From contig CAMPDV010001085.1 in the NCBI GenBank assembly GCA_946699065.1, positions 1 to 64,000 on the forward strand: DNA of 64,000 nucleotides, in the 5' to 3' direction. This document shows, piece after piece, positions 1 through 12,722 of this stretch. This DNA comes from Loxodes magnus. Taxonomy: Eukaryota > Ciliophora > Karyorelictea > Loxodida > Loxodidae. Position numbers and translations under genes: made by a program. Position 1 is the stretch's first letter. Each line of letters opens with the position of its first letter. The notes beneath the pieces were generated by a model. The model did no database searches. It was given only the letters and a program-made list of their open reading frames with translations, and had not been told where the DNA came from.

Positions 1-315
1 TAGATTTTATATTTTTTCTTTCATTAAACTTCTTAGTAAATATTAAGAAATAATTTTAAACTTTATTTTAGTAAGCATTTCTAACTATTATCTCTTTCAG
101 TAGATATACTCAACTAAAATTTAAATAATTTTTATAATTTATTTATCTTGTAAAAAATGAAATAATCTATAAAGATTATACTTTTCTAAGATTTTAAAAT
201 ATTTAAAAATATAAAAATAACAATAGTTAATTTCTTAAGATTTCCTTCTTTATAGATTCAAATCTTCATTGCTTTATCTTCACTAAATATCAAATAATTT
301 AAAAAATAAAATAAA

Positions 316-3300
316 ATGAAAATAGCAGTACTGATGTTAAGTCTTTAGCTTATCTAATTTACTTTGGCTCAACTAAATTTCTTTGATATAATATATCCCA
401 ACTCTCCTAAATTTTAATCTAGGCAATAATCAACTCCTTCCCAAAAATTTTAAGACTATAAATTTAATCCTTAGATACAAACTCAATTTAGTATTACAGC
501 TTGAATTAAATTTGACTAAACTTAGTAGAGCGGAGTCTTTTTATAATTATATCAAAGTAATTCAATATATCTAGAGTTTATCATGTAATAAACACCAAGT
601 ACAGAAACTAAATTTTAAATATGACTAAGAAAGACACTGAATTCCTATTCGAATATTATAGCTGATTATATTTATGATATTTGAGTGTTTCTAGGATTTT
701 CTCTTAATAACTAACTGCAAGCCTTTTTTACTTTAACACACTCTAAAGTTAATAATATCTTTTAGACTAATCAACAAACTTATCTTGATTGAATAACTTT
801 TACTTAAAATAATCTTATTTACTAAGGAAGCTTTAGTTAATCTTATAATTTTAATGGATTGATGTATTCAGCAAGATATTATAAAAATTCATACTTAACT
901 GCAAATGATTTTACTCTTATCTTAAGCTATTAATTTTAAGGTTTTACTTCAACTTCAATAACCTAATGCTGAGATTACTGCTTCAAATGTTATGATATTC
1001 TAACTAGCAATTGTTTATAATGCTATTATGATTGAGTATTTTAAGGAGATTAATGTCTATGTTCACTAAAAATTTCGAAGGAAAAAGAGTGTTTACCTAA
1101 TTGTCCAGGTAATTAACAAGATTAAGATAACGATGGAAAATGTGATTACTGTAACTAAACTATTCCTTTCTGTTAAAACTGCACCTAATAAGGAGATATT
1201 TGTATTTAGTGCTAAGAATCTTATCTTCATCTTGATAACTAATGTGTTGATAGTTGTCCTAATAATACTTATTTTGTTTAAAATGAAACTTGCACTAAAT
1301 GTGATTAAAAGATAAAAAATTGCTTAGAGTGTGATTTAGAAGGAGATAGTTGTACAAGATGCTAAGTTCCGTGACTCTTACTAGAAGATTAATGTGTTTC
1401 AAGTTGTCCAGACTAAAGTTATTTTGAATAAGATTAAGTTTGTTAAAAATGTAACTAAAAGATATAAAATTGTTTATATTGTGAAAATGAAGGATAAATA
1501 TGTCTATAATGTTAGTTTCCTTATCTTTTACTTGATGGTAAATGTGTAGAAAGTTGTTCTTCTGATAATAGTTATTTTATATATAACTAAACTTGCTTTT
1601 AATGCAATATAAGTATAGATAATTGTAATAATTGCAATATTGATGGAAATAGATGCATTAAATGCTAAGATCCTTATTTATTATTGGAAGACTAATGTGT
1701 TACAATGTGTCCAAATGAAACTTATTTCTAATAAAATTAGACTTGCTATAGATGTGAAGAGAAGATAAATAAATGTACTTAATGTGATTAAGCAGGACTA
1801 GAATGTAATAAGTGTATGGAAGGAAATTATTGATTAGATAATATTTGTGTTTAAAGTTGTCCTTAAAATGAGTATTTTATTTAAAATTAAACATGCTATA
1901 AATGTAAATTGATAACTGATAAATGCTTAAACTGTGATGAGAAAGGAAGAGAATGCTTAAGATGTAAAGATGGCTATTATTTATTAGAAGGTTAATGTGT
2001 TGCCAAATGTCCTAATTAATTTTACTTTGAATAAAATTAGACTTGCTAAGAATGCAAAGTAAAATTAGAAAATTGTTAATAATGCGATTTAGAAGGTAAA
2101 ATATGTAATAAATGCATAAAAGGCTATTTTTTAATTGATAATGAATGTGTTTCAGAATGTCCTTAAAACTTAACTTACTTTTCTTAGAATTAAACATGCT
2201 ATAAGTGCAATTAAAAGATTGATAATTGCTAAGAATGCTTGTAAGAAGGGGAAATTTGCATTAAATGTCAAGAACCTTTTCTTCTTTTTGAGGGTAAATG
2301 TATTTAAAGATGTCCTAATGGTATTTTTTACAGCTAGAATCAAACTTGCTTTAACTGTAACTAAAAATTAAATAATTGCTCATCATGCAATAATTAAGGA
2401 AATATCTGTAATGAGTGTTAGAAGCCGTTTTTTTTATTTGAGAATAAGTGCGTTGATAAATGTGGTAATGATGATAATTACTATGTGGAAAATTTTACTT
2501 GCTTGAAATGTGAGTAGAATACTAAACAATGCTAAAAAAATATTACTGAATAAAATATATCAAGTTATTCATTTGAGTTTAAAGTAACTGATACAGAACA
2601 ATTTTTCACTGATTTAACTGAAAATATTTAATATTAATCTTAATATATAGGATTTGCTTCAGCATAAAGTAGCATTATTTTATAAAGCGTAGTTGTATAA
2701 AACTGCTTCTAAATATTTTGATTTGTAGCTTTTATTACTTAAATGATTATGTTAAATGCTTATATAAATGTATCTAGACCTGATAATCTTAACAACTATT
2801 ATTTCTAGAATTTTAACTTAAAATTACCTTTTGGACTTAATGTTGACTTTTTTGAAATATAATGAACCAACAATGAAGTTGAATAAAATATTTGAAAAAT
2901 GCTTAAATATAGTTCTAGTTTATTCCTAGCAAACTCTCTTAATTCCATTTTTATCATTTTATCTGCTTTGGCTTTGAGCTTTATTTTTAGAATATTAAGT
3001 TATAGATTCAAAAACGTTAAAGTACTACAAAAACTTCTAAATTTATATTAATATGAAGCAGTGATAGGATTTTATTTAGGCTAATGTTTAAACTTGAATT
3101 TCGCTATTTTTATACAAATTTACAATTTAGATTTTAAATAAGTTTTTACCACTTTAAACTTGCTATTAACTTTCGTATTCATTGTAAGTTATCATATGCA
3201 GATCATTTAAGTTCTAGCCATTTCATATTCTTTCAAAATAGTTTACTCTTATTTACTAAAATGATAATAAAATGGAGAATAAGAAGAATAAGAAAAGATA

Positions 3301-4155
3301 AAAAATAAATTTAATATTTTCTTCTAGGATTTCTAGCCTAATAAGTTATCTCTTTTTTATACAGTCTTTCTTATTAGACGACTCTTCTTATCTTCCTTGC
3401 TTATACTACTTATCAATCATCCCAAAGCTTAAATAGTTCTAATGACTCTCAGCTGCTTTTTATAAATCCTCTTTCTGATCTTGTATAGACCTTTTCAAAA
3501 TAATAAACGAAATTACTTTGAAAGCTTTGTAGAAACTTTTTTGATGTGCATTTATCTATCTAATTTTTATTTCGATGCATAAAAAGAAAAAATCAAATTG
3601 GAAGGGCTAAATGACAAGTAAATAAGCAAAGTAGGAGGTTTTATATTATATGCATCTAGTATTTTTATTTTCATGGTGACAGTTGGAATGATAATATTGA
3701 ATATAAGAAACTTTATTTAATAATATATAGAAAAAAGAAAAATATAAGCAGAACCAATGAAGATGCCAAATATAACTTTTGATATTTCTTAAACTTAATA
3801 ACAAATAGAGCATTCTTAAATAATATCTTCTGAGCTTAGAGAGCAGAACGATTTAAACTTAACTATCTTTTAAGGAAATAAATCAAAAAGAACTAATTTA
3901 AAATAAAATAAACAAAATTTATATTTTAAGGAAGAAGAAAAATAAGATGATTTAGTGCGTCAATAGCAAATTGAAGCTTAAGACTTCAATATTAATGCAA
4001 TTATTTAATAAATAAAATAAGAAATTTAAAAAGAAAAATAATATAAGAAAAATAAGCAGGGAAAAAGAAATAATAAGAGTAAAGTGCATGAGGATAAAAA
4101 AGGAAAAAGAAAACATAAGGATAAAAAATTGAAAGACACTTAAAAAATATTTTGA
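316..4155 (+). CDS. Cys-rich multi-pass membrane protein, LamG-like N-terminus
   Basis: Read with TAA/TAG=Gln and TGA=Trp this is one uninterrupted frame of 1279 residues ending at TGA 4153-4155. Residues 1-20 form a signal peptide (MKIAVLML.., ending FTLA). About 50-215 resembles a laminin-G/ConA-like sandwich (ITAWIKF, then strands with Trp). About 216-740 holds a dozen or so roughly 45-residue furin-like repeats of type C-x2-C...GD.C..C......L....CV..CP. About 790-1135 contains several hydrophobic membrane segments, followed by a Lys/Gln-rich cytosolic tail. The architecture matches the large ciliate family of Cys-rich surface proteins; the ligand is unknown. All 12 Trp codons are TGA (502, 622, 682, 790, 970, 1033, 1372, 1831, 2719, 2863, 2893, 3262) and I found no in-frame TGG. 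The stop at 4153 was chosen because composition turns noncoding-like after it. Confidence 0.85.
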
Positions 4156-4610
4156 TTAAATTTAATTTCTTAAATATTAATATATTAAGTCTCTTTAATT
4201 CAAAAAAAATTTTTAAGATAAGTTTAAATCAAAATCTATGGAAATAAATTGTTAAAAAAGATAAAATTTACTAAAGAAGATAATTATACAAGTTTTAAAC
4301 TCAATTGGAATAGCCTATTTATTTTATTAAATTTAGAATAAACTTTTATGTATACATAACAATTTTTTTAATATGGTAAATTTTATTCTTTTTATTTCCC
4401 TTCTGCTTTCTTTTTCTTAAAAATAATTTTTAAAGAAAACCTCACTTGAATAAAGCTTCTTATAATAATCGTAGCATTATCTTTTATATAACAAGAGTTT
4501 TTTACGTGTTTTTACTGAAATTCCAGTTTATAGTTATTTATTTTTCACGATTTATGATGGACTGCTATAACAAAAATTAAAAAATTTCGATATTTTATTA
4601 ATACTCAAAA
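4156..4610. other. AT-rich spacer, no gene seen
   Basis: The frame of the upstream gene stays formally open here with TGA as Trp, but the translation is only Phe/Leu/Ile/Lys-rich AT noise. I see no motif. Confidence 0.5.
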
Positions 4611-5455
4611 ATGGAAAAAACTCAGGAATCTAAACCTTGAATTCTAACCTAATAGATCAATCTTAAGTCTCAGCTAACTAATAAGAACCAAGAATTCAAA
4701 AAAATAAATCTACTCCTTTTAAGGATTGGGAAATACTGAATTTCCTAACGAACTTAAAAACCTTGAGAAACCCAATGAACAAGGCATTATTTAGCTTTAT
4801 TCCTTGATTGAGAAAATGAATACAGAAATTTAAACAGAAAACTAGAATCTTAAGCTTCTTTTGTAAGATAAAAAAGGAAGATAAAGGCTAGGTAAGTTAA
4901 GTTTTGCTTTAAATTGGAGTCTTAACTTCCAAATTTGTATTGATAAAAAAAATCTAGCATAAATCAATAGAAAATTGAAGAAGAAGTCCAATTAAAAATT
5001 AAAAAACACTAACCTCAAATAGACAAGATAGAAAAAGAAAAAAAAATTTAAACAAAATAAAAACTTTGATTCAAGCCATTAATAAAACGTTGCTATTATT
5101 GTCAAAAGACTGGACACTAATGAAAATAATTTCAAAAGTGAAGAAAAGTGCTTGAGCAGCATAGAAAGATCTTGAAACATCAAGGAGGCTATATTGAAAC
5201 TGCCTTGGAGGTATTTATAGAAAGAAACCGGTATTAGTAGACTCAAGTGTGACATTACTCAAACAGGATCTTGATAATAAATAGTAACAAAATAAATAAC
5301 TTCAAAGGACAACGATGACCTTAGAATTTATTTAGAGAAGCTGGAGAAAAATTAAAAAAAGTGAAGAGCAATTCTATTAGCTTATAGAGGATAAAGAAGA
5401 ATTATCTCAGTATGAAATTGATTAAGACGAAGACATATACAGTTGAGAGATGGTT
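4611..5455 (+). pseudogene. Frameshifted Gag-like ORF with CCHC relic (Gag-C)
   Basis: The likely start is ATG 4611 (MEKTQESKP...). A coiled-coil segment GNTEFPNELKNLEKPNEQG...LIEKMNTEIQTENQNLK follows in another frame. A zinc-knuckle CYYCQKTGHQWKQF lies at about 5091-5135 in a third frame, with the last Cys changed to Phe. The reading frame breaks at least twice. The first ~260 bp are nearly identical to the reverse complement of 63740-64000, so this is a repeated element. The order coiled coil then knuckle matches the intact Gag at 59 kb. An RNA-binding capsid-like role is inferred from the family; the copy is probably dead. Confidence 0.6.
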
Positions 5456-5514
5456 ATAAAAACTTTTATGTTCTTTAATTTTAGGAAGCGTTTCCTCTAA
5501 TTAAAGATAACCCT

Positions 5515-5766
5515 AACTCTTTTTAAGGAATAACGGGGATATCCTGTTGTGCTCCAGGCACAGCTGCTAGGGAGCTCCATCGCTATGAGCAGCCAGGCTT
5601 CAAGCTCCTACCAAGAGTGGATAATCTCAAAGACAGCGTTCTCTTCAGAAAAAAACTCCGATCAGGAACTTTCTCAGTAACAGAAAAAGAACTTGTTCCT
5701 AGCCATAAAACCAGAAAGTTTAGTCAAGAAGACCAATATCAACTCCTACCATCTTTTCAATTATAA
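5515..5766 (+). mobile_element. SINE-like element A, 5'-truncated copy
   Basis: A GC-richer block that aligns with the reverse complement of 28234-28544 and 47982-48288 (shared GGGGATATCCTGTTGTGCTCC and GAGCAGCCAGGCTTCAAGC blocks). It lacks the hairpin-bearing end present in the other two copies. If this is 5' truncation, the element reads + here and - at the other sites. Confidence 0.7.
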
Positions 5767-8744
5767 GATATTTAATGTATAGTTGAATGAAAAATAATTG
5801 AAGGAACTTTTAGCATTTAAATTCCTTATTATTTAAAGATACTCTTTATTTATTAATAATCTTAGTAATTCTACTCTTAATTATAAAAGATTTTTATACT
5901 TTTCTTTATTTTATTTATAAAAATAGAAAATAATAGGAATAATTCTTAGTTTATATATATAATGGTTCTAATTTAAGTATTTTAATAATTAAGTTTTCAG
6001 ATTTTATTGAATCTTTTTAACTTTCATCTATAATTTTCTTAAAAAGCAGATTCAAACTTTGAAATCAATTTTAATTAAAACAGCTATAATAGATGATAAA
6101 ATTTTAAATTTTTAGAAGAAGAAAAAAATTAATTAAAATGATAAAAAAATAATTTTATTTTTATAAAATTGAATAATGGAAATTCTAATCATTTGATTAT
6201 AATGATCATACTATATTTTTTTAAGAAGATTTTTAATGATTTATTAAATAAAATATAATAATTAATCTACATTTAAATTTTTTAAAATATTATAAATTTA
6301 TAAATCTCATAATACTTTCAAGAAGTTAAAAATTAAATACTTTAAAAAAATAAAAATAACTTTTATAAAAATTATTTTTTAGCATCTTATAATTAAAAAT
6401 AATTGCAAAATAAATTTTAAATTCTCAATTAGATTTTTTAATTTTATAGATAATGAAATTATTAGAATAATATTAAAATTTTTATATATTTAATGTAAAT
6501 TTATAAATGTTTAAAAGAAATAATAATCAATTTATTAAAATTCCTATTTCTAAGTTTTCATTCATCTTTTTATATCAATAATGATTATTCTTATGGGGTT
6601 TTTTATGATTTAGTAATAATTTATATTAATATTTTTGTAATCCTTGATAGAAAAAATTAAAACTCTAAGATAATTTTGTTTTTTTAAATATTTAGTCCAA
6701 AAAAATTGTTTAAAATAATCTAATATATAATTTTAATTTAAAAAGTAATATAATTTAACTCCTTTACTCTAAAACCTTACATGATACCTAACCTTTTTTA
6801 TTTTATTTCTTGTTTTTTATATTTATTCTTTTTTTCTTTTTTTCTTTTAGTTTGACCATTTAAAACAGATTCAAATAGGAAAATGCTATTAAGATAATAA
6901 TTAATTTATTTTAATCTTGTTGTAAATATTTTAATTAATTGCCTTAAATTTTAATTAGATCTTTAAATATATTTAGATTATTTACATAATCTCTATATTT
7001 ATTTAAAATTAAAATTTGTTATTTAACAAAATAAAAAATTGCTTTAAGCTATTAAAAAAGAATTAAATGATTTTAAAGACTGATTATATTTCTATAATAT
7101 AGAATTATGGTTTTATATCTTCTAAATTATTTATTATTACATTTAATTAATAATCATTATAATATATTTTTACAATGTTTACTATTTATTTAGCAAAACT
7201 TAACTAGAAATATTAAAATTTTTGTTTTAACTTTTAATTTCTTAGTTTTTTATAAAATCAAATTAATAATTTAGAAAAATTAATTTTAGCTATTTTCATT
7301 TAATTATCATAAAAATAATTAATTCATAAAAATTAAATAGAAAATATAATTAAATCATTTATTTTAATTATCTAAATTCTTTTTCCATAAAAAGCTTTAA
7401 AAATAAATAGTAAGGAATTAATCTAGATTACCTGAAAAAAAAGCAGTAAGTAGTTTAATTTTAAATTAAAAATCTTTATAAAATTGATTTAATTTTACTT
7501 TTTCTTATATAATTAAAAATCATAAATTATTCATTTTTTTAATTAAATTTAAATTAAATTTTACTAATAGAACTTTTTTATTTATCTTCCAATAAGTTTT
7601 TTATTTAGAATAAGTATAATTTTGTTTATTATTAATCTCAATAAAATATTTAAAAAAGTTTAAATAAAGTACAATAAATTGCTTAAATATCGCTAATAAT
7701 AACTTAAGAAATTTGGTAAAATAGTATTTTAAAGAATTAATTATAAGTAGTTGATGATTTATTTTAGTTTTATTACTCTTTAATAGAAGTATTATTTTTA
7801 TTTCATCAATATGATTTATACTCATTATTTAAGTTTAGGTAAAGTCTTAATATTTAAAATTATATATTAGAGATATTTATTGTAATATATAAATTTTTTG
7901 TTTAGTACTTTGATGATTATTTTCAAAGTTCAAAGCAAAAACTTATATAATCACTATAATAATAAATTAAAATATACAAAATTATAAAAATAAGCTAAAA
8001 AGTGAACGTAGATCTAACAAAATTTCTATAATTTAGAGTTAATTTTTTAGTTATATTAGCAATAGAATTTATTTATCACTTTATTTATTTAAAATTAGTA
8101 AAATTAGGTAATTTATATTTATATAATTAACTACATATTTAATTAAAATATGCGCAATAATAAACTATTATTGAATCAAGCTAATATTTTTATTTTAAAA
8201 TTATATTTATATAAACTCTAATTCTTAAAATTTAATTATTTAAATATAACTGTTTTTAATATCCAATTTAAATTAAAGTATTTATATAGTAATTATAAGT
8301 ATATTTATTACTTTTTTCTATTTTTAAGTAAAAAATAATTTTATAAATAAACTTTCTAAATGAGTCAAAACTTAAAAAATTATTTTAAGATGACATTTAC
8401 TTTTTATTAGTTATATATTTTGAAACTTTAAAATGCACAATTGCATCACTTTCTTAATTATTTTTATCTTAATTCTTTATCTATCATACTTTTATAATAT
8501 GCTGTTGATTATATAATATTTTTTAATTTTTAAATTTTGGTACTTTTAATACTTTAAATAAGAAAATTATGCAGAAATAAAAAAATATTTTTTTAATGCA
8601 AGTGGATTTAAATGGAAAATAGATGGATAAATTAATTAAAAAATTAAAGAAAATTAATAAAATTATAAAGACAAAGAAAAAAATTAATTAATGGCTTTAC
8701 TTTAGACGTTTTAGTTTACATTTATTATATATTATTCTTTAAAA
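5767..8744. other. Long AT-rich gene-free stretch
   Basis: Nearly pure A/T with long runs. No recognisable protein motif, RNA gene or repeat was found on either strand. Confidence 0.5.
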
Positions 8745-9251
8745 CCGCCATAGTTGTTCGAAGGTGAACAACAAGGTCATCTTCATCAGAGGTTGGGGAA
8801 GTTAAGTACCCATAATCGACTTTATGTCTTCCTCTGCTTTGGTTTGGCCTCGAGACATAAGATTCTTAGACCTTCGGCACTGATTTCGTTTATTTTTAAT
8901 TCTGGAACGAAAAAGAAATAATATTGCGAGCTTCATCAGAGGTGGGGAATTAAAGTACCCATAATTGACACATGTCGTCCTCTGCTTTGGTGATGCAATG
9001 AGACACAATCCTGCCATGTCCTTGGACCTCCAGCAAGTATTAAAGATTACGAGTATTCTAAAATTATATCAGTATTGAACATTTTTATCAGTACTGAATA
9101 ATTATACCAGTATTGAACAAGGTTTATCAGTATCTGATAGTTTTATCAGTAACAAACATTCTTGTCAGTATGAAACATTTTTTTTAAAGAGCTGCGCACC
9201 AACGAGAGTGCTACGCGCTCTATAATCAAATTTATTTATTTATTTATTTTA
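8745..9251 (+). mobile_element. SINE-like element C, dimeric, with 3' stem-loop
   Basis: The 5' end carries a hairpin (GTTGTTC...GAACAAC). Two related monomers follow (CTTCATCAGAGGT.GGGGA...TACCCATAAT...CCTCTGCTTTGG), each able to pair CAGAGG with CCTCTG. Next come about six copies of a roughly 22-bp unit containing TATCAGTA.TGAA, then the shared stem-loop at 9189-9220 and a (TTTA)n tail. A near-identical inverted copy lies at 24513-25016. It encodes no plausible protein; frames open through it are shadows. Confidence 0.75.
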
Positions 9252-9992
9252 AAATATTTTAATTTATAAAATTACAGTATTTCACTTTAATATTAGAAAA
9301 TTAATGAAATATTTAATATAATTTGCAATTTTTATTTTTAATGATTCTTAATTCTTTAACTTTAAATTAATAGTCTTTTTTCAATATGGTATTTATTCAT
9401 TTTTAATAACTATAAATTAAATTTTATTTAACTACAAACTTAATTATAATGAAATTAAATTTTAACATTCTATCTTTAAAGTATTTTTGTATTTTTAGAA
9501 CATAAAATTATTTCAGGATTATTAGGAAATAAATAAATTAAACTAGAACTAAAATTGTTATTTTTTCTTAGTCTTTATAGACTATTAATTTGTATTTTTA
9601 AATAATTTACTATAAATCATTTTTTTGCTTGTTAGTTTGAAATTTAAGAAAAATTAAAATAAAAATTAAATAATTTAAATTATTAAGTCATTATATAAAA
9701 TTATCATCTAAATATTATTTACATGCATATATATTATTTGGTATAAATTAGAGTTTAATTTCTTAGGCTTTGAAAATATTCATAAATAAAAATAATTTTT
9801 ATAAATATATCTCATTTTTATTTCTAATCTAAGCATTAAAATAAAAATTTAACAATTTTCCTTCTAATATATTTTTTCAATTAAGCCTCTTCAAAATAAT
9901 TTGTTCTACTAATATCTCTAAATTATTTTATTTTTTTATTTATTATTTTAAACTGTTTGAGATTTAAAATAGCCTAATTTATTATTGTGATA
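9252..9992. other. AT-rich spacer
   Basis: No gene, RNA or repeat recognised. Confidence 0.5.
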
Positions 9993-10683
9993 TCACCTTT
10001 ATTTGATTTACTACATATAATTTATTGTTTAAAAAATATAGTCACCTCAACTTGTTTGGATCTTCACTGTCATGAATTTTGATGATTTTAAGATTAATTT
10101 TCGTGATTTTTTCTTATAGGTCAAATCTCAATCGTTTTCTATTGTATTCATAAACTACTTTTTAGATATAGGGAATATTTTTTAATTTTCTTGAAATATT
10201 TTTTTCTGTAAAGCAAACCTATTGATTGAAATATTTTTCTTATATAAATTTCTAATTTTTTTACTTAAATTGTTAGAAATTTTGTCTTATGTTTTGGCTG
10301 CTTGCAGTATCTATATATCGTTACTCTTCGTTAGCTAATATATTTTGCTATATATTTTTATTCTAATTCCATTAAGTTGTTAATTATTTAGAATTGTTCT
10401 AGTATACAGATTCTTGTATTTAATATTTCCCGTACGATCTATTCTGTCTAAAAATTTCCCCTTAAATTTGTTATAATGACGGTTTTAGAGTTAATTCTTT
10501 TCTTTAAATTGAGTTTTTAGAATTTAAATTCCATTGAATTTATAAACCTTAAGTTCGGCAATAAAAATCAATTAAAGCCGTTGTTTATTTTAATTCCCTT
10601 TTAAAAGAAGGAAAATATTTTTTTGCAACATCCTACTAAGATTTATTATGTTTTGATGGAGAAATTTGCTTCTTTGGAGCCAT
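9993..10683 (-). pseudogene. Gag-like CCHC ORF (Gag-A family), frameshifted
   Basis: ATG at 10683 begins MAPKKQISPSK, the N-terminal signature shared with the copies at 14.48 and 35.0 kb. A knuckle remnant (YCKQPKHK) lies near 10300, followed by the family's Arg/Lys-rich block (IYIRKIFQ...LYRKKYF). The conserved family stop maps to TGA 9995-9993. The span of 691 nt is not a multiple of three, so the frame is broken at least once. No reverse transcriptase follows on this strand. Confidence 0.65.
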
Positions 10684-11146
10684 TTTTTTATATAATACTA
10701 AAAAATAGAATAAATAATATATTTTTATTACTTAGTAGCTATTTGAAAATAATAAAAAATCATTTTGAGGCGAAAAAATATTTTATGCTGAGATAAAATT
10801 TAGATTATATTAAAATTATAAATATTACGCATAAATAATAGAACTGCTTTATTTTTAATAGATGATTTTTAAGAATAAATTTATTAAAAGTTAAATAAGT
10901 CAAAAAGTTTTTAAATAAATAAATTCTAAATTTTTATTTAAAATTTTTTATATCTCGATATAAGAACTTTGATCATTAAAAAAGGTAATAGTCACTATTC
11001 AATTGATTTTATTTATGAGGAGGATTATAAATAATAAAACTTGACTAATTTTATCAGACTATGTAAAAATAATCTAATTATAAGTAATTTTCAATTAGAT
11101 ATTTTTCTTAATTTTTAAATAAATAATAAATAAAGATGATTATAAA

Positions 11147-11175
11147 GCCCGTAGCACCTCGTTGGTGCGCAACTC
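11147..11175 (-). repeat. Shared 3' stem-loop tail
   Basis: Reverse complement reads GAGTTGCGCACCAACGAGGT followed by GCTACGGGC. This is a diverged copy of the stem-loop found at 9189, 24536, 48809 and 54067. Confidence 0.75.
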
Positions 11176-11179
11176 TTTC

Positions 11180-11483
11180 AATTTTAATATTTAATATTAA
11201 GAAAAAATGTTCTCATACTTCTGAATTTATTATTAAATTAAAGGATTCTTTGTTCCAGTTTGTTTTCTATTTCTTATGATGATTAATACCGTTTCTCAAG
11301 CAAAAACGTTATTAATTTTTTTAATTTTTCTACTTTATCAATGAGATTTCTATTTTTGAACGTAAACTCTTTTAATGACTTAGATAATATTTCTATTTGA
11401 GCTTGTGTCGGAAGTTTTTTAAATTCTGGATTTCCAAGTGGTTAATGTTCGTCATATCGATCATATTTCTCACTTTCCCTCAT
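11180..11483 (-). pseudogene. Coiled-coil Gag-like fragment fused to 3' stem-loop tail
   Basis: ATG 11483 opens MRESEKYDRYDEHQPLGNPE, then KLPTQAQIEILSKSLKEF and a Lys/Leu coiled coil. The GN.EF segment recalls the Gag-C element at 4.6 kb. The fragment runs straight into TATGAGAACATTTTTTCTTAA and the stem-loop at 11147-11175, the same 3' end as the element at 53.7-54.1 kb. It looks like a retroelement copy with an internal deletion. Confidence 0.5.
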
Positions 11484-12092
11484 TGTAATTATTTCGCTTT
11501 TTTATTTTTTAGAGAATTTTCCTGTTTAAGTGTTTTGCTCAAAGTTCTGTTATTTCTTAGAAACTATTTTATTTTAATTCTACAATAAAAAAAAGTACCA
11601 AAAGAAGTATTTTTAAGGATATCTTTATATCAAATTGAACGATAAATCTCTATCTAAGATTAAATATTTGTGAGTCTTGACTATATTAGATAATTGAAGC
11701 TATTAATACTATTTTGTCTATGTATAGAGACAACAACAAAAAATTAAGAGTGTTAATAAGCTATAAAAATTTACTTTCTGAAGAAAAACTCAAATTAATC
11801 TAAACTTTCGCAAAACAATTTAATCATTACAGTAAAAAGTTAACCCTTAGTTTTGTATTTAATCCTTGTATTCTAATAAACAGGTATTTCAAAAATTAAT
11901 TTGGAGTGGTTTAAAACAACTAAATTCTCACTTTGACATCAACTCAGAACGGTGTCTCAATGTATATAGGTAGGATAATTTACCGATCTTCTTCAAATAG
12001 TTCTGAAGTATCAAATAAGGCAAAAAAAGTAATAACGTAGTTAAAAAAAAATCCTTGTATAGATTAATTTAATAACATTTAAGTTTAAGATA

Positions 12093-12122
12093 GAGATTGA
12101 GATTGAGATTGAGATTGAGATT
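12093..12122. repeat. (GAGATT)5 microsatellite
   Basis: Five perfect tandem GAGATT units. The flanking region from about 11500 to 12700 is AT-rich, with no gene that I can support. Confidence 0.95.
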
Positions 12123-12722
12123 ATTTAATATTCCATAATTTGTGTAGAAACATAAATGCAGTGATAAATGTTTGAAAAATTAAGAAGAAAAATAATAATG
12201 TAAATGGCTTTTCTTTAAAAATAATAAAAAACTGAATTAATAATTGAAAGTAATACTAAAAAATATTTAATAGTAAATATAATTATCATCTTTAACAAAG
12301 AGTAATAAAAGAAATATATTACATTGCTTTAGACCTTTACTATAATTATGAAGAGCTAAATGTAATGTTTAATTAATTTTATAAGAAAATTAAGTAGAAT
12401 TATATATATTTAAGTCAATAAAGAAAAAATAGCATAAATATGGCAATAGTTAATTACTAATATTTAGTTAAAATAAAATTAGCAGTTTTAATTAATTTTT
12501 AATAGAATCTAATTAAATAGAGAGAGTAAAAGATTATAGTATTCCAGAAATATGCGAAATTTATATTAAAGAAAAATTATGGCTGCTATCACTAAATAAT
12601 AAAATTAAATTGAGAAAATACAAAATAAAGTAATTTAAAAAATAAAGAAAATACATGAATTTTAACAATAATTAAACTGCAAATGATTATAACTAAATTG
12701 ATATAATATTTTGATAAGAATG

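Noticed and set aside
4156..5175. Extension of the Cys-rich protein to TGA 5173-5175 as a longer membrane protein
   Set aside because: The frame is open only because all stops can be sense. Translation after 4155 is AT noise and then runs into a repeated Gag-like element that is not part of the gene.
8802..9017. Repeated ~70-residue ORF beginning MAGLCLIASPKQ (also at 24738-24938)
   Set aside because: It is a by-product of the near-identical SINE-like element C. The diverged copy at 48.5 kb does not preserve it, and RNA pairing explains the conservation better.
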